Source: Clostridia bacterium
GTDB lineage: Bacteria > Bacillota > Clostridia > Oscillospirales > Ruminococcaceae
Length of the DNA stretch: 15,813 nucleotides
Assembly: GCA_026001145.1 (NCBI GenBank)
Contig: BNZN01000019.1
Span: 1-15,813 of the forward strand
Reading direction: 5' to 3'
In this document: positions 7,181 to 14,561 of the stretch, one piece after another
Numbering within the stretch: the first letter of the stretch is position 1
How the letters are laid out: every line of letters begins with the position of its first letter
The notes under the pieces: model-generated
Database searches by the model: none
The model's input: the letters and a program-made list of their open reading frames with translations, nothing else
Told to the model about the DNA's origin: nothing
Made by a program: the position numbers and the translations under genes

Positions 7181-7279
7181 TACCTTTTTGCCAAGAAAAG
7201 TTAATTTCGGAGAATAGCCTAAATTATTGCAAAACAATTCCGAATATTTGTAAGCTATGCATAAAAATGTAAAACCTGA

Positions 7280-7308
7280 TATGCTTGTGAAAAAACGATG
7301 AGAGGTCC
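7280..7308 (-). repeat. Orphan copy of the family 3' flank
   Basis: This 29-bp stretch matches 5201-5229 downstream of copy A. Both contain TATGCTTGTGAAA, then CGA(T/C)GAGAG on the plus strand. Read on the minus strand it is a terminator right arm followed by TTTTTT and CACAAGCATA. It lies directly upstream of gene B's regulatory block and just after the leuS terminator, with no family gene in front of it. Confidence 0.6.
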
Positions 7309-7312
7309 AAAA

Positions 7313-7342
7313 AGAGGATCGGCTCAAAAGAACCGATCCTCT
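7313..7342 (-). terminator. leuS rho-independent terminator
   Basis: A perfect 10-bp stem AGAGGATCGG/CCGATCCTCT with a 10-nt loop, followed on the minus strand by TTTTGG, lies 48 nt after the leuS stop. It separates leuS from gene B. Confidence 0.88.
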
Positions 7343-7389
7343 GCCATCATCAAACAAAGCAATTTTAAAAGCTTGTGTTTCAAATAACT

Positions 7390-9756
7390 TCAAACAACAA
7401 AATTAACCAAACTGCCGGGAACATAAATCTCTTTTTTGATTCCAGAGTTGCCCAAAATCGCATGGATAGAGGGTTCGTTTTTTGCCAGCTTCAGGGCTTC
7501 TTCTTTGGTTTCGTCGGTTCTGATAACGATCTTTGCTTTAATTTTTCCGTTTATCTGAATTACAATTTCGACAAAACCATCTGAGCAATCGGTCTCGTTG
7601 TATTCCGGCCAGTTGCTGGTGCAGGCCAGGCCTTCAAATTTGCACTTTTCCCAAAGTTCCTCGGATATATGCGGTGCAAAAGTACAAAGCAACAGCAGAA
7701 ATGTCTTTAATTCAAAGCGATTAATTTCAGAAACAGCATATATCTCATTCAGAAGGCTCATGAGTGCGGCAATGGCAGTGTTGAACTTCAAAGTCTCAAT
7801 TTCTTCCGAAACTTTTTTGATGGTTTTGTTAAAGCTCGATCTTAAGCTATCACTAAAATCAACCGCATCGCTGGCCGGCAGATTCAAAAGGCCCCAGACT
7901 CTCTCTAAAAAACGCGCACAACCCTTTATTGAATCTGTGTTCCAGGATGCTGCACTTTCGAAATCTCCAATGAACATCTCATAAAGCCGCATTGTATCCG
8001 CACCATATTGGTCGAGCACGTCATCTGGGTTAACAACATTGCCGCGTGACTTGCTCATTTTTTCGTTGTTCCCACCAAGGATCATGCCGTGGCTTGTCCG
8101 TTTGGCATACGGTTCTTTGGTCTGTACAACCCCAATGTCAAAAAGAAACTTATGCCAAAATCTGGAATAAAGAAGATGCAGCGTGGTGTGTTCCATCCCG
8201 CCGTTATACCAATCAACCGGCATCCAATAGTTTAGTGCTTTTTGTGAAGCCAATTCTTCATTGTTTTCCGGGTCGCAATATCTTAAAAAATACCAAGAAG
8301 AGCCCGCCCATTGCGGCATTGTGTCGGTTTCACGTTTTGCCGCCGCTCTACATTTTGGGCATTTCACATTTAACCAATCTTCAAGACTTTCAAGCGGCGA
8401 GACGCCGGGTTTAATCTGCTCAAACGATTCGATTTCCGGCAGTTTAAGTGGCAGTTCTGATTCGCTTAGTGGAACATAACCGCATTTTTCGCAATGAATA
8501 ATCGGGATAGGCTCTCCCCAATAACGTTGCCTCGAAAACACCCAATCTCTGAGTTTGAAATTAACTTTTCTTTGCCCCAAGCCGGTTTCTTCGAGCCACC
8601 CAATGATTTTCTTTTGTGCTTCTTTGACCGAAAGTCTGTCAAGCATCCCGGAGTTTACCATTTTCCCTTCTTTGATTACTTCAATGATAGGCAATGAAAA
8701 GTGGTCTGCGAATTCTAGATCTCTCTGGTCATGCGCAGGAACTGCCATGATTGCACCGGTTCCATAAGACGTTAAAACATAATCAGAAATAAAAATCGGA
8801 ATTTGGGCCTGGTTTACGGGGTTAATTGCAAAAACTCCTTTAATCTGAACGCCGGTTTTTTCTTTGTTCAAATCTGTGCGCTCAATTTCAGATTTCTTGG
8901 CGGCAAGTGCGACGTAGTTCTTCATTTCAGTTGCGTTGGTGGCTAAATCCAGCCACTTTGCAACAAGTTTGTGTTCCGGCGAAATCACCATATATGTGAC
9001 GCCATAGATAGTATCTGGTCTGGTTGTGAACACTTCAAGCGAGTCGCCGGTTGTGGTTTTGAATTGGATGTTGGCACCTTCCGACTTTCCAATCCAGTTG
9101 ATCTGCGAGCTTTTCACTTTTGAGGGGAAGTCCACTTCCTCAAGGTCATCTATTAACCTCTGAGCATATTCGGTAATTTTCAAAATCCATTGATTTTTTT
9201 GCTTTTTAATAACCTCTGAAGAACACCGCTCACACTTTCCGTCGATCACCTCTTCATTCGCAAGCACAACATTGCAGCCGGTGCACCAATTAACCATTGT
9301 TTCGGCCTTGTATGCCAACCCTTTTTTGAAAAGCTGCAAAAATATCCACTGCGTCCATTTGTAATATTTTTCATCGGTCGTGTTAATCTCACGGCTCCAG
9401 TCAAACGAGATGCCAAGCCTTTGAATTTGGCTTTTGAAGCGCGCTATATTGTTTTGACTGACAATTCGAGGGTGCACATTGTTCTTCATTGCATAATTTT
9501 CTGTTGGCAACCCAAACGCGTCCCAGCCGATGCAATAAAGCACGTTAAAGCCCTGCATTCTTCTTTTTCTTGCAATAATGTCCAGCGCTATATATGCCCT
9601 TGGGTGCCCCACATGCAAACCACTGCCGGAAGGGTAGGGGAATTCGATAAGTGGGTAATACTTCGGTAACGATGAGTCGTCTTTTGCTTTAAACAGATCC
9701 GATGCATACCACATTTTCTGCCATTTTTCTTCCACTTCAACAAAGTTATACAACAC
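7390..9756 (-). CDS. leuS: Leucyl-tRNA synthetase
   Basis: This 788-residue class I synthetase charges tRNA-Leu. The HIGH motif is HVGH (residues 48-51, in YPSGSGLHVGH). The zinc-type insert has CTGC and CERC. The CP1 editing domain has TTRPDTIYGVTYMVISP and YGTGAIMAVPAHD. MPQWAGSSWYFLRYCDP follows, then the KMSKS loop intact at 566-570, and an anticodon-binding C-terminus. Length is normal for bacterial LeuRS of this type (~800). The start is GTG at 9756, with AGGAGGAGG immediately upstream. It is 17 nt downstream of the kinase-like gene, so it probably depends on that gene's promoter, and ends at the terminator at 7313-7342. No defects seen. Confidence 0.97.
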   Translation of the reverse strand: MLYNFVEVEEKWQKMWYASDLFKAKDDSSLPKYYPLIEFPYPSGSGLHVGHPRAYIALDIIARKRRMQGFNVLYCIGWDAFGLPTENYAMKNNVHPRIVSQNNIARFKSQIQRLGISFDWSREINTTDEKYYKWTQWIFLQLFKKGLAYKAETMVNWCTGCNVVLANEEVIDGKCERCSSEVIKKQKNQWILKITEYAQRLIDDLEEVDFPSKVKSSQINWIGKSEGANIQFKTTTGDSLEVFTTRPDTIYGVTYMVISPEHKLVAKWLDLATNATEMKNYVALAAKKSEIERTDLNKEKTGVQIKGVFAINPVNQAQIPIFISDYVLTSYGTGAIMAVPAHDQRDLEFADHFSLPIIEVIKEGKMVNSGMLDRLSVKEAQKKIIGWLEETGLGQRKVNFKLRDWVFSRQRYWGEPIPIIHCEKCGYVPLSESELPLKLPEIESFEQIKPGVSPLESLEDWLNVKCPKCRAAAKRETDTMPQWAGSSWYFLRYCDPENNEELASQKALNYWMPVDWYNGGMEHTTLHLLYSRFWHKFLFDIGVVQTKEPYAKRTSHGMILGGNNEKMSKSRGNVVNPDDVLDQYGADTMRLYEMFIGDFESAASWNTDSIKGCARFLERVWGLLNLPASDAVDFSDSLRSSFNKTIKKVSEEIETLKFNTAIAALMSLLNEIYAVSEINRFELKTFLLLLCTFAPHISEELWEKCKFEGLACTSNWPEYNETDCSDGFVEIVIQINGKIKAKIVIRTDETKEEALKLAKNEPSIHAILGNSGIKKEIYVPGSLVNFVV

Positions 9757-9773
9757 ATCCTCCTCCTAAAATA

Positions 9774-10991
9774 TTAAGTAATGCTAAAATGTTTGAATAA
9801 CATATCGCGTCTTTCAATAAATCCATCTACCCTTGCTTTCATGAAATCAGTAATATCGTTTGACTGAGCAATTAACGCCAGCAGGTTTTCTTTTGTAAGG
9901 TTTTTGAGCTTTTCTTTTGCCGTCTCTGTCAGCCTTTCAGGATAAAGCAGATCCGTTGTGTTGCTTTCTGCGCCCCACCAAAAATCTGTGTATTGGGTCC
10001 AATAGGCGCCGCCAAAGAGTGAGTAATTATGCTTTCTTCCGGGTGGCCATTGATTAAATCTGTTGGCGATTGCTTGTCTGGAAGCTTTGTCGCTTGTTTT
10101 AGCTTGGTCAAAGGGGAAGTCACGAACGTTCCGCCCTGCGCCTGGGCACGTTAACCATCTCACAAATGGAACCTTGCCATATTGAACCTTTTGCAGATTG
10201 GCCATTCCTTCGTTGTCTATAGCGATAAGGTGGTAATGAGGGTTTTCTTTGGTGCCATCTTTTGCAACCAGAACATTGTGCGGTCCCACATCCCAATTTC
10301 CGAAAACAAAGTTGAATGTTTTGTAGTTGCAAAGTTCGTCTTCGCTTATCTTGCTCAAAAGTGCATAAAACTTTTCTTTGGTATATTTTAGCAAATCAAA
10401 TTCTGTGTCTACAAACAGACTTAAAAAGCCGGATTTTTTCTGCACATGGCCATTTTTGTTAAAATCGCATTCAAGGGTTCTGTGCACCGTTGGCGGGACA
10501 TATGCGAGATTTGTATAAACTGAAAAATCATATGCCGTTTCTTCCATTCGGTCTCGAACCATCTTCCCATCGGAAGTGGTTTTGAAAACAGCTTGTATCC
10601 CACCTTCGAGGGTCACTTTAAAAACGCTGCCAGAGAAGATGGCTTGTTTTTTGTTTCTCAAAAGAAAATCCTTCATCGGTTCTATGTCAAGCACTTTTGC
10701 TTCACTCAAAGTTTTTTTGATTTCGCCACTGTGTTTGTGCCAGTTTTCAGAAAGATATATGTCATAATTTGAATTTTCGTGTGTGTCAACAGTCGTGGGC
10801 AGTTCGGGTTCAATTACTGGAAGAGTTTCTTCAATTTCTTTTGTGGGTTCGTCCAGCTTGTTTCGTTTGTGCCTACTCGGAAGGAGAGAACGCAGAATTA
10901 TAATGATAAAAACCAAAAGAAATATCAGTGCTGAAAATCGTTTTATTCTTTTTAACTTTGCTTCTTTTTTCAGTATTCGTTTCAGTTTCAT
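9774..10991 (-). CDS. Membrane-anchored kinase-like protein, predicted extracytoplasmic
   Basis: This 405-residue protein has a strongly basic N-terminus and one membrane helix (about 19-37, FSALIFLLVFIIIILRSLL), predicting an N-in anchor with the remainder outside. A polar linker follows, then a domain resembling the atypical FAM20/PI3K/HipA-like kinase fold. It has a lysine in AVFKTTSDG (K137), a glutamate in RMEETAYD (~E150/E151), the VPPTV stretch, the catalytic-loop-like GNWDVGPHN (D234, N239) and the metal-site-like IAIDNEG (D259). All expected polar residues are present, so activity is plausible; substrate unknown. The C-terminal ~100 residues have no recognised motif. ATG 10991 follows AGAGGGGG closely; GTG 11006 is an alternative start. 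It precedes leuS by 17 nt and has its own promoter. The fold call is motif-based. Confidence 0.6.
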   Translation of the reverse strand: MKLKRILKKEAKLKRIKRFSALIFLLVFIIIILRSLLPSRHKRNKLDEPTKEIEETLPVIEPELPTTVDTHENSNYDIYLSENWHKHSGEIKKTLSEAKVLDIEPMKDFLLRNKKQAIFSGSVFKVTLEGGIQAVFKTTSDGKMVRDRMEETAYDFSVYTNLAYVPPTVHRTLECDFNKNGHVQKKSGFLSLFVDTEFDLLKYTKEKFYALLSKISEDELCNYKTFNFVFGNWDVGPHNVLVAKDGTKENPHYHLIAIDNEGMANLQKVQYGKVPFVRWLTCPGAGRNVRDFPFDQAKTSDKASRQAIANRFNQWPPGRKHNYSLFGGAYWTQYTDFWWGAESNTTDLLYPERLTETAKEKLKNLTKENLLALIAQSNDITDFMKARVDGFIERRDMLFKHFSIT

Positions 10992-11044
10992 CCCCCTCTG
11001 TGCCACTTCTCTGAATGTGTTACTGACATCTTCGATTACTCAGC

Positions 11045-11073
11045 ATTGTATCACAAAAGTTATGTCCTTACAA
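11045..11073 (-). promoter_or_regulatory. Promoter of the kinase-leuS operon
   Basis: Minus strand: TTGTAA (11073-11068), 17 nt, TACAAT (11050-11045), preceded by TGA (extended -10). Predicted start is near 11038, about 45 nt before the kinase ATG. It faces away from gene C's promoter. Confidence 0.72.
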
Positions 11074-11152
11074 GCGCGCCAAACCTGTAATCACAGCTGA
11101 CGCATGCAGAGAGTTGTACGTGGCCACATTTCGTTCAAAACGCACTAAAATT

Positions 11153-11186
11153 AGAGAATATTTTGCAATAATCTAGGTGATTCTCT
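11153..11186. promoter_or_regulatory. Inverted repeat in the conserved upstream block of gene C
   Basis: AGAGAAT (11153-11159) and ATTCTCT (11180-11186) are perfect 7-bp inverted arms separated by 20 nt containing TGCAATAATCTAGG, which is nearly identical upstream of copies A and B. Copy B keeps arms of different sequence (TTCGG/CCGAA); copy A's arms are degraded. This is a candidate operator or structural element, 27 bp upstream of the -35. Confidence 0.5.
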
Positions 11187-11212
11187 GAAATTAACTTTTC
11201 CGACAAAAAACA

Positions 11213-11241
11213 TTGACATCGAAAGCAAATTATGATAAACT
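11213..11241 (+). promoter_or_regulatory. Promoter of gene C (family promoter)
   Basis: TTGACA (11213-11218), 17 nt, TAAACT (11236-11241) with TGA before the -10. It matches the promoters of copies A and B in both hexamers, spacing and much of the spacer. Predicted start is near 11248. Confidence 0.87.
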
Positions 11242-11253
11242 GAATGGCATAGA

Positions 11254-11272
11254 GGGTCAGGAGTTCTGGTTC
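11254..11272 (+). promoter_or_regulatory. 5'-leader hairpin of gene C
   Basis: GGGTCAG, loop GAGTT, CTGGTTC: the right arm is identical to copies A and B. The left arm differs at several bases, yet each difference keeps pairing through G-U pairs. Confidence 0.6.
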
Positions 11273-11297
11273 CGAAAATTTAAGGGGGTTTTATTTT

Positions 11298-11951
11298 ATG
11301 AAATGCAAGAAATTGCAGAAAGTTTTGTGTATGGCTCTCGCGGCGGCGAGTGTATCTTCTACAGTTGTCTTCGCCAATCCTGGTGATGAAGCACATGATG
11401 CGCTTATGGGCGCAATAACTAAAGTGACGGAGGTGCAAAAGAATGCGACAGCCGCATGTGTAGCGGCGCGTGCTGCTGACAGGGCAGAGAAAGAAGCAGC
11501 CGAAAAAGATTGGATGGCTAAATTCAAAGCAGCACTCGAACAATGCGACAACACGTTATGGGCGCTGCTTTTGGTTTCTGAGTTGGAAAATGCTAATTCA
11601 CAAAAGCTGGCGGATGCCGAGAAGTCGCTTAGCACGTTCGAACGTCTTGTTGGTGGTTCTGAATGGTCCCCCGAGTACCGGTGGATCGCCGAGAAAATGG
11701 AAGCCACGTTGATCCGGGCTGTGCTGCTGCAGGTTGAACTGGCAAAGTATGGCGTAACACTGGCGACGGCAGGGCAGAGAGAGGTCAAGGACTTGTCGCA
11801 AGTTGCTGGTTGGAAGCGGTGGGCAGAGGCGTACAAGAGGCTAAAAAAGGCTGACACATGGCAAGAACACCTGCAAGCGGCCTTTGATGGTGCCGGGAGC
11901 AGGTGGAGGCAGCTCGACGCGATGTTGGGACCGTTTGAAGAGGAGAAGTAA
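11298..11951 (+). CDS. Secreted helical protein of unknown function, family copy C
   Basis: This 217-residue protein begins with the family signal peptide (MKCKKLQKVLCMALAAASVS), with likely cleavage after VFA at about residue 26. The start is ATG at 11298, behind AAGGGGG and a T-rich spacer as in gene B. The mature region is Ala/Glu/Lys/Leu-rich and looks almost wholly helical, possibly coiled coil (AARAADRAEKEAAEKDWMAK, SELENANSQKLADAEKSL). It has several tryptophans and little obvious similarity to copies A and B beyond the signal peptide. No known domain is recognised. It is the only plus-strand gene in the window, divergent from the kinase gene and convergent with ispDF. The sharp contrast between the conserved regulatory/signal region and the divergent mature part suggests module shuffling or rapid diversification. 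Confidence 0.8.
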   Translation: MKCKKLQKVLCMALAAASVSSTVVFANPGDEAHDALMGAITKVTEVQKNATAACVAARAADRAEKEAAEKDWMAKFKAALEQCDNTLWALLLVSELENANSQKLADAEKSLSTFERLVGGSEWSPEYRWIAEKMEATLIRAVLLQVELAKYGVTLATAGQREVKDLSQVAGWKRWAEAYKRLKKADTWQEHLQAAFDGAGSRWRQLDAMLGPFEEEK

Positions 11952-11970
11952 AAAAACAAGCGGAACAAAA

Positions 11971-12001
11971 AAGAGACATCACTTTTTTGGTGGTGTCTCT
12001 T
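11971..12001 (+). terminator. Terminator between gene C and ispDF, usable in both directions
   Basis: AAGAGACATCAC and GTGGTGTCTCTT form a 12-bp stem. The one non-standard pair is U-G on the plus strand and A-C on the minus. The plus strand continues TCACGATTTTG. The minus strand has a clean T-run (CTCTTTTTTG) that would end ispDF transcripts. The plus-strand sequence resembles the 3' hairpin of copy A (AAAAAAGAGA at the left, GGTGGT then CTCT and CGATTT at the right). Confidence 0.82.
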
Positions 12002-12029
12002 CACGATTTTGTTCTTTCAGGGAAGGTAT

Positions 12030-13211
12030 TCACGATGCTGCCAATTTGCAAATCAAACAGACGGCATGCGCAGCAATTCCTTGGCTGGTTCCTGTGAATC
12101 CGAGACCTTCCTCTGTTGTTGCTTTTATGTTGATCTGGTCTGCTTTACGTCCCAAGGCTTCAGCGATGTTATGCCGCATTTCTGGGATGTGCTTTGCCAA
12201 CTTGGGGCGTTGTGCGATGATCGTTGAATCGATGTTCATCACGCAAAAGTTCTGGTCTTCAAGGATTTTTTTGACTTTTGCAAGAAGCTTCAGGCTGTTT
12301 GCATCCTTGAAGCTGGCATCATCCGGGGGGAAAAAACAACCGATATCTTCAAGACCCGCAGCGCCAAGAAGAGAATCTATGATTGCATGGACCAAAACAT
12401 CGGCATCAGAATGCCCATCTAAGCCCAGCTCATAGTCGATTGTTTTTCCGCCGATGACCAACTTTCTGCCCTTGACCAGGCGATGCACATCATACCCATG
12501 CCCAATTTTCATTGTGTGTTTCCTTTCACAAGACCCCGTTCGATCTAATATGTTGTCGGCGAGCGCTAGATCATCTTTTGTTGTGATTTTGATGTTTGTT
12601 TTTTCGCCGGCTACCGTGTGAACCGTTAACCCACGCATTTCGAAGAGCTGGCTGTCGTCCGTGAAGCTTTTGTTGTGGTTCTTGGCAAATGTCATTGCTT
12701 CAACATATTCCAACTTTTTGAAAACCTGTGGTGTTTGGACCTGAAAAATCTCGTCTCTGTTCAAAGTTGCAGAAACAACGTCATTTTTTACCACTTTTAA
12801 GGTGTTTTCTGATGCAAAAACGGGTATCACAGCACCATATTTCATGCCGTTTTCGATGCATTTTTGAATTAACTCTTCGCTCGCAAATGGCCTTGCAGCG
12901 TCGTGTATGCATACAAAATCGGCCTTTTCATTCGTTGCTGTTACCCCCAGAAAAGTCGATTCTGATCGTATTTTTCCCCCTTCGACTACCTTGATTTTTC
13001 CACCTTTGAACCGGATTTTAAAATCATCAACTAACCCTTTGCTTGTAACAATAATTACTTCATCCACTAATTCAGAGTTGACAAATGGTTTAAGACAAAG
13101 CTCAATGACCATTTCCCCATTTGAAAGTTTTGTTGTTATTTTGTTTTGATTTCCCATCCTGGTTGAGCTGCCGGCACCCACAATAACTGCGCTAACAAAC
13201 GGTTTTTGCAC
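12030..13211 (-). CDS. ispDF: Bifunctional IspD-IspF enzyme of the MEP isoprenoid pathway
   Basis: This is a 393-residue fusion. Residues 1-~230 are IspD (2-C-methylerythritol 4-phosphate cytidylyltransferase): [10 protein letters not shown] (11-20), HDAARPF (103-109), QTPQ (159-162), TDD (184-186). Residues 234-393 are IspF (2,4-cyclodiphosphate synthase), starting [10 protein letters not shown], with metal ligands D241, H243 and H275 and the closing [12 protein letters not shown]. IspD and IspF catalyse non-consecutive steps, with IspE between them in the pathway. The fusion is known in several bacterial groups. The start is GTG at 13211, with AGGGGGAA upstream. It follows the M24 peptidase gene by 20 nt and ends at the bidirectional terminator. 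Confidence 0.95.
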   Translation of the reverse strand: MQKPFVSAVIVGAGSSTRMGNQNKITTKLSNGEMVIELCLKPFVNSELVDEVIIVTSKGLVDDFKIRFKGGKIKVVEGGKIRSESTFLGVTATNEKADFVCIHDAARPFASEELIQKCIENGMKYGAVIPVFASENTLKVVKNDVVSATLNRDEIFQVQTPQVFKKLEYVEAMTFAKNHNKSFTDDSQLFEMRGLTVHTVAGEKTNIKITTKDDLALADNILDRTGSCERKHTMKIGHGYDVHRLVKGRKLVIGGKTIDYELGLDGHSDADVLVHAIIDSLLGAAGLEDIGCFFPPDDASFKDANSLKLLAKVKKILEDQNFCVMNIDSTIIAQRPKLAKHIPEMRHNIAEALGRKADQINIKATTEEGLGFTGTSQGIAAHAVCLICKLAAS

Positions 13212-13231
13212 GTTGTTTCCCCCTAAACAAT

Positions 13232-14305
13232 CTAAACGATAAGTAGCTCTTCTTTAAAGCTCTTTGTGATGTTTTGCACTCCGGAATCCGTTACAAAAAC
13301 AGTATCTTCAATTCGAACTCCAAACTCGCCTTTCAGGTAAATTCCAGGCTCAACTGTGAACACATTCCCCTTCTTGATTATATCACAACTTTTGGAAGAA
13401 AGGTTAGGGGTTTCGTGAACCTCAAGCCCTAGGCTGTGACCAAGACCGTGGCCAAAGCAGCCCTTAAAGTCACTTTGCTCCAAAAAGTTTCTTGCCAGGA
13501 AATCGATCTCTTTGCAGCTTTTTCCTGGCTTAATCGCATCAATGGCCAACTTTTGCGCGTTCAACACAAGTTTATAGACTTCCTTTTGTTTGTCTGAAGC
13601 TTTCTTGACAGCAACGGTTCGTGTCATGTCGGAACAGTAATTGTTATAGATAACACCAAAATCAATCATCACAAGGTCTCCTGCTTGTAAAAGCTTATCG
13701 CTGGGCATTCCGTGGGGTAGAGCAGTTTTTGTTCCGGACGTGACAATAAAATCAAAGGCAACTTTTTGAGCGCCCTGTTGCCGAAGATAGAATTCAAGCT
13801 TTATTGCAAGTTCAAGTTCCGAAATGCCGGGTTTAATGTGCTTTAGTATGTAAGAAAATCCCATATCCAACAAATTTTGGCTGGCTTTAATATTTTCCAG
13901 TTCACTTTCATCTTTCACCGCTCGTTGGTCTCTTATAGCGCTTTCCAACGTGTCTGAATCTAGCAATTTAGTGCCTTCAAGGCAGGATGAAAAATACTTA
14001 AAGTCTTCCATACTAACATTAGAAATGTCCATGTCTATTTTTTTTGCCTTGCATTCCTGTGCAAGGTTTCGAATTTGCTCTTTGCGGTCCTGAATTAAGA
14101 TGACATTGCAATCTTTTGCTGCTTCTTTGCAATAGGTTATATACCTTGAATCTACCAGAAGAAAAGCTTCTTTTCGGTTAACGAACAAAATGCCATCACT
14201 TGTTTGGGCGTTGCAAAAATAAAAGCGGTTGTGATTTCCGAGGATGATTGCCGCATCAATTTCATCTTGGTTGTTCAGAAAATTTATTAATGAATTTATC
14301 CGCAT
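13232..14305 (-). CDS. pepP: M24 family Xaa-Pro aminopeptidase/dipeptidase
   Basis: This 357-residue metallopeptidase removes N-terminal residues preceding proline. An N-terminal creatinase-like domain (1-~125) leads into the pita-bread catalytic domain. All five metal ligands are present: D215 (MIDFG), D226 (SDMTRT), H290 (GHGLGHSLG), E319 (VEPGIY) and E333 (RIEDTV). The HG of LPHGMPSD also fits the family. Length is typical of the short Gram-positive form (~355). ATG 14305 follows AAAGGTGG by 6 nt. It leads a two-gene unit with ispDF. No convincing promoter was found in the 256-bp gap upstream, which holds a tandem repeat and the trmFO terminator. Whether it prefers peptides or dipeptides (PepP versus PepQ) cannot be settled. 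Confidence 0.92.
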   Translation of the reverse strand: MRINSLINFLNNQDEIDAAIILGNHNRFYFCNAQTSDGILFVNRKEAFLLVDSRYITYCKEAAKDCNVILIQDRKEQIRNLAQECKAKKIDMDISNVSMEDFKYFSSCLEGTKLLDSDTLESAIRDQRAVKDESELENIKASQNLLDMGFSYILKHIKPGISELELAIKLEFYLRQQGAQKVAFDFIVTSGTKTALPHGMPSDKLLQAGDLVMIDFGVIYNNYCSDMTRTVAVKKASDKQKEVYKLVLNAQKLAIDAIKPGKSCKEIDFLARNFLEQSDFKGCFGHGLGHSLGLEVHETPNLSSKSCDIIKKGNVFTVEPGIYLKGEFGVRIEDTVFVTDSGVQNITKSFKEELLIV

Positions 14306-14340
14306 AATGCGCCACCTTTCTGAGCTAAAAAGCCATTTTT

Positions 14341-14438
14341 TTGCCTTCCAAGCACACCGAAATCCAAAACAAATTCTCTTATTTCAACTTGCTTTCCAAG
14401 CATTCCGAAACTCGAAACAAATTCGCTTTCTCGAACTT
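14341..14438. repeat. Two-unit 48-bp imperfect direct repeat upstream of pepP
   Basis: Units begin at 14341 and 14389 and agree at about 39 of 50 aligned positions, overlap included. Each contains TTCCAAGCA, CCGAAA, AAACAAATTC and AACTT. The TTGCTTTCCAAGCA part can form a small 5-bp hairpin (TGCTT/AAGCA). The repeat fills most of the space between the trmFO terminator and pepP. Confidence 0.75.
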
Positions 14439-14475
14439 TTCTTTAATTTGAAAGAAAAATTCCAAAAGAAGCAAA

Positions 14476-14507
14476 CCAGGGAGAGGATTGCGATTTCCTC
14501 TCCCTGG
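14476..14507 (-). terminator. trmFO terminator
   Basis: A perfect 12-bp stem (CCAGGGAGAGGA/TCCTCTCCCTGG) with an 8-nt loop, followed on the minus strand by TTTGCTTCTTTTGG, lies 54 nt past the trmFO stop. The T-tract is interrupted, but the stem is strong. Confidence 0.8.
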
Positions 14508-14561
14508 ACCCTCACTTTAAACGCTTTTTTCCAGAGTCCAAGGTTTTTTGCTTTGAGATTT

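Noticed and set aside
11291..12004. Minus-strand open frame (237 codons) opposite gene C
   Set aside because: It lies antisense to C, spans the terminator hairpin and has a Ser/Ala/Cys-rich translation typical of an antisense shadow. C has the family promoter and signal peptide.
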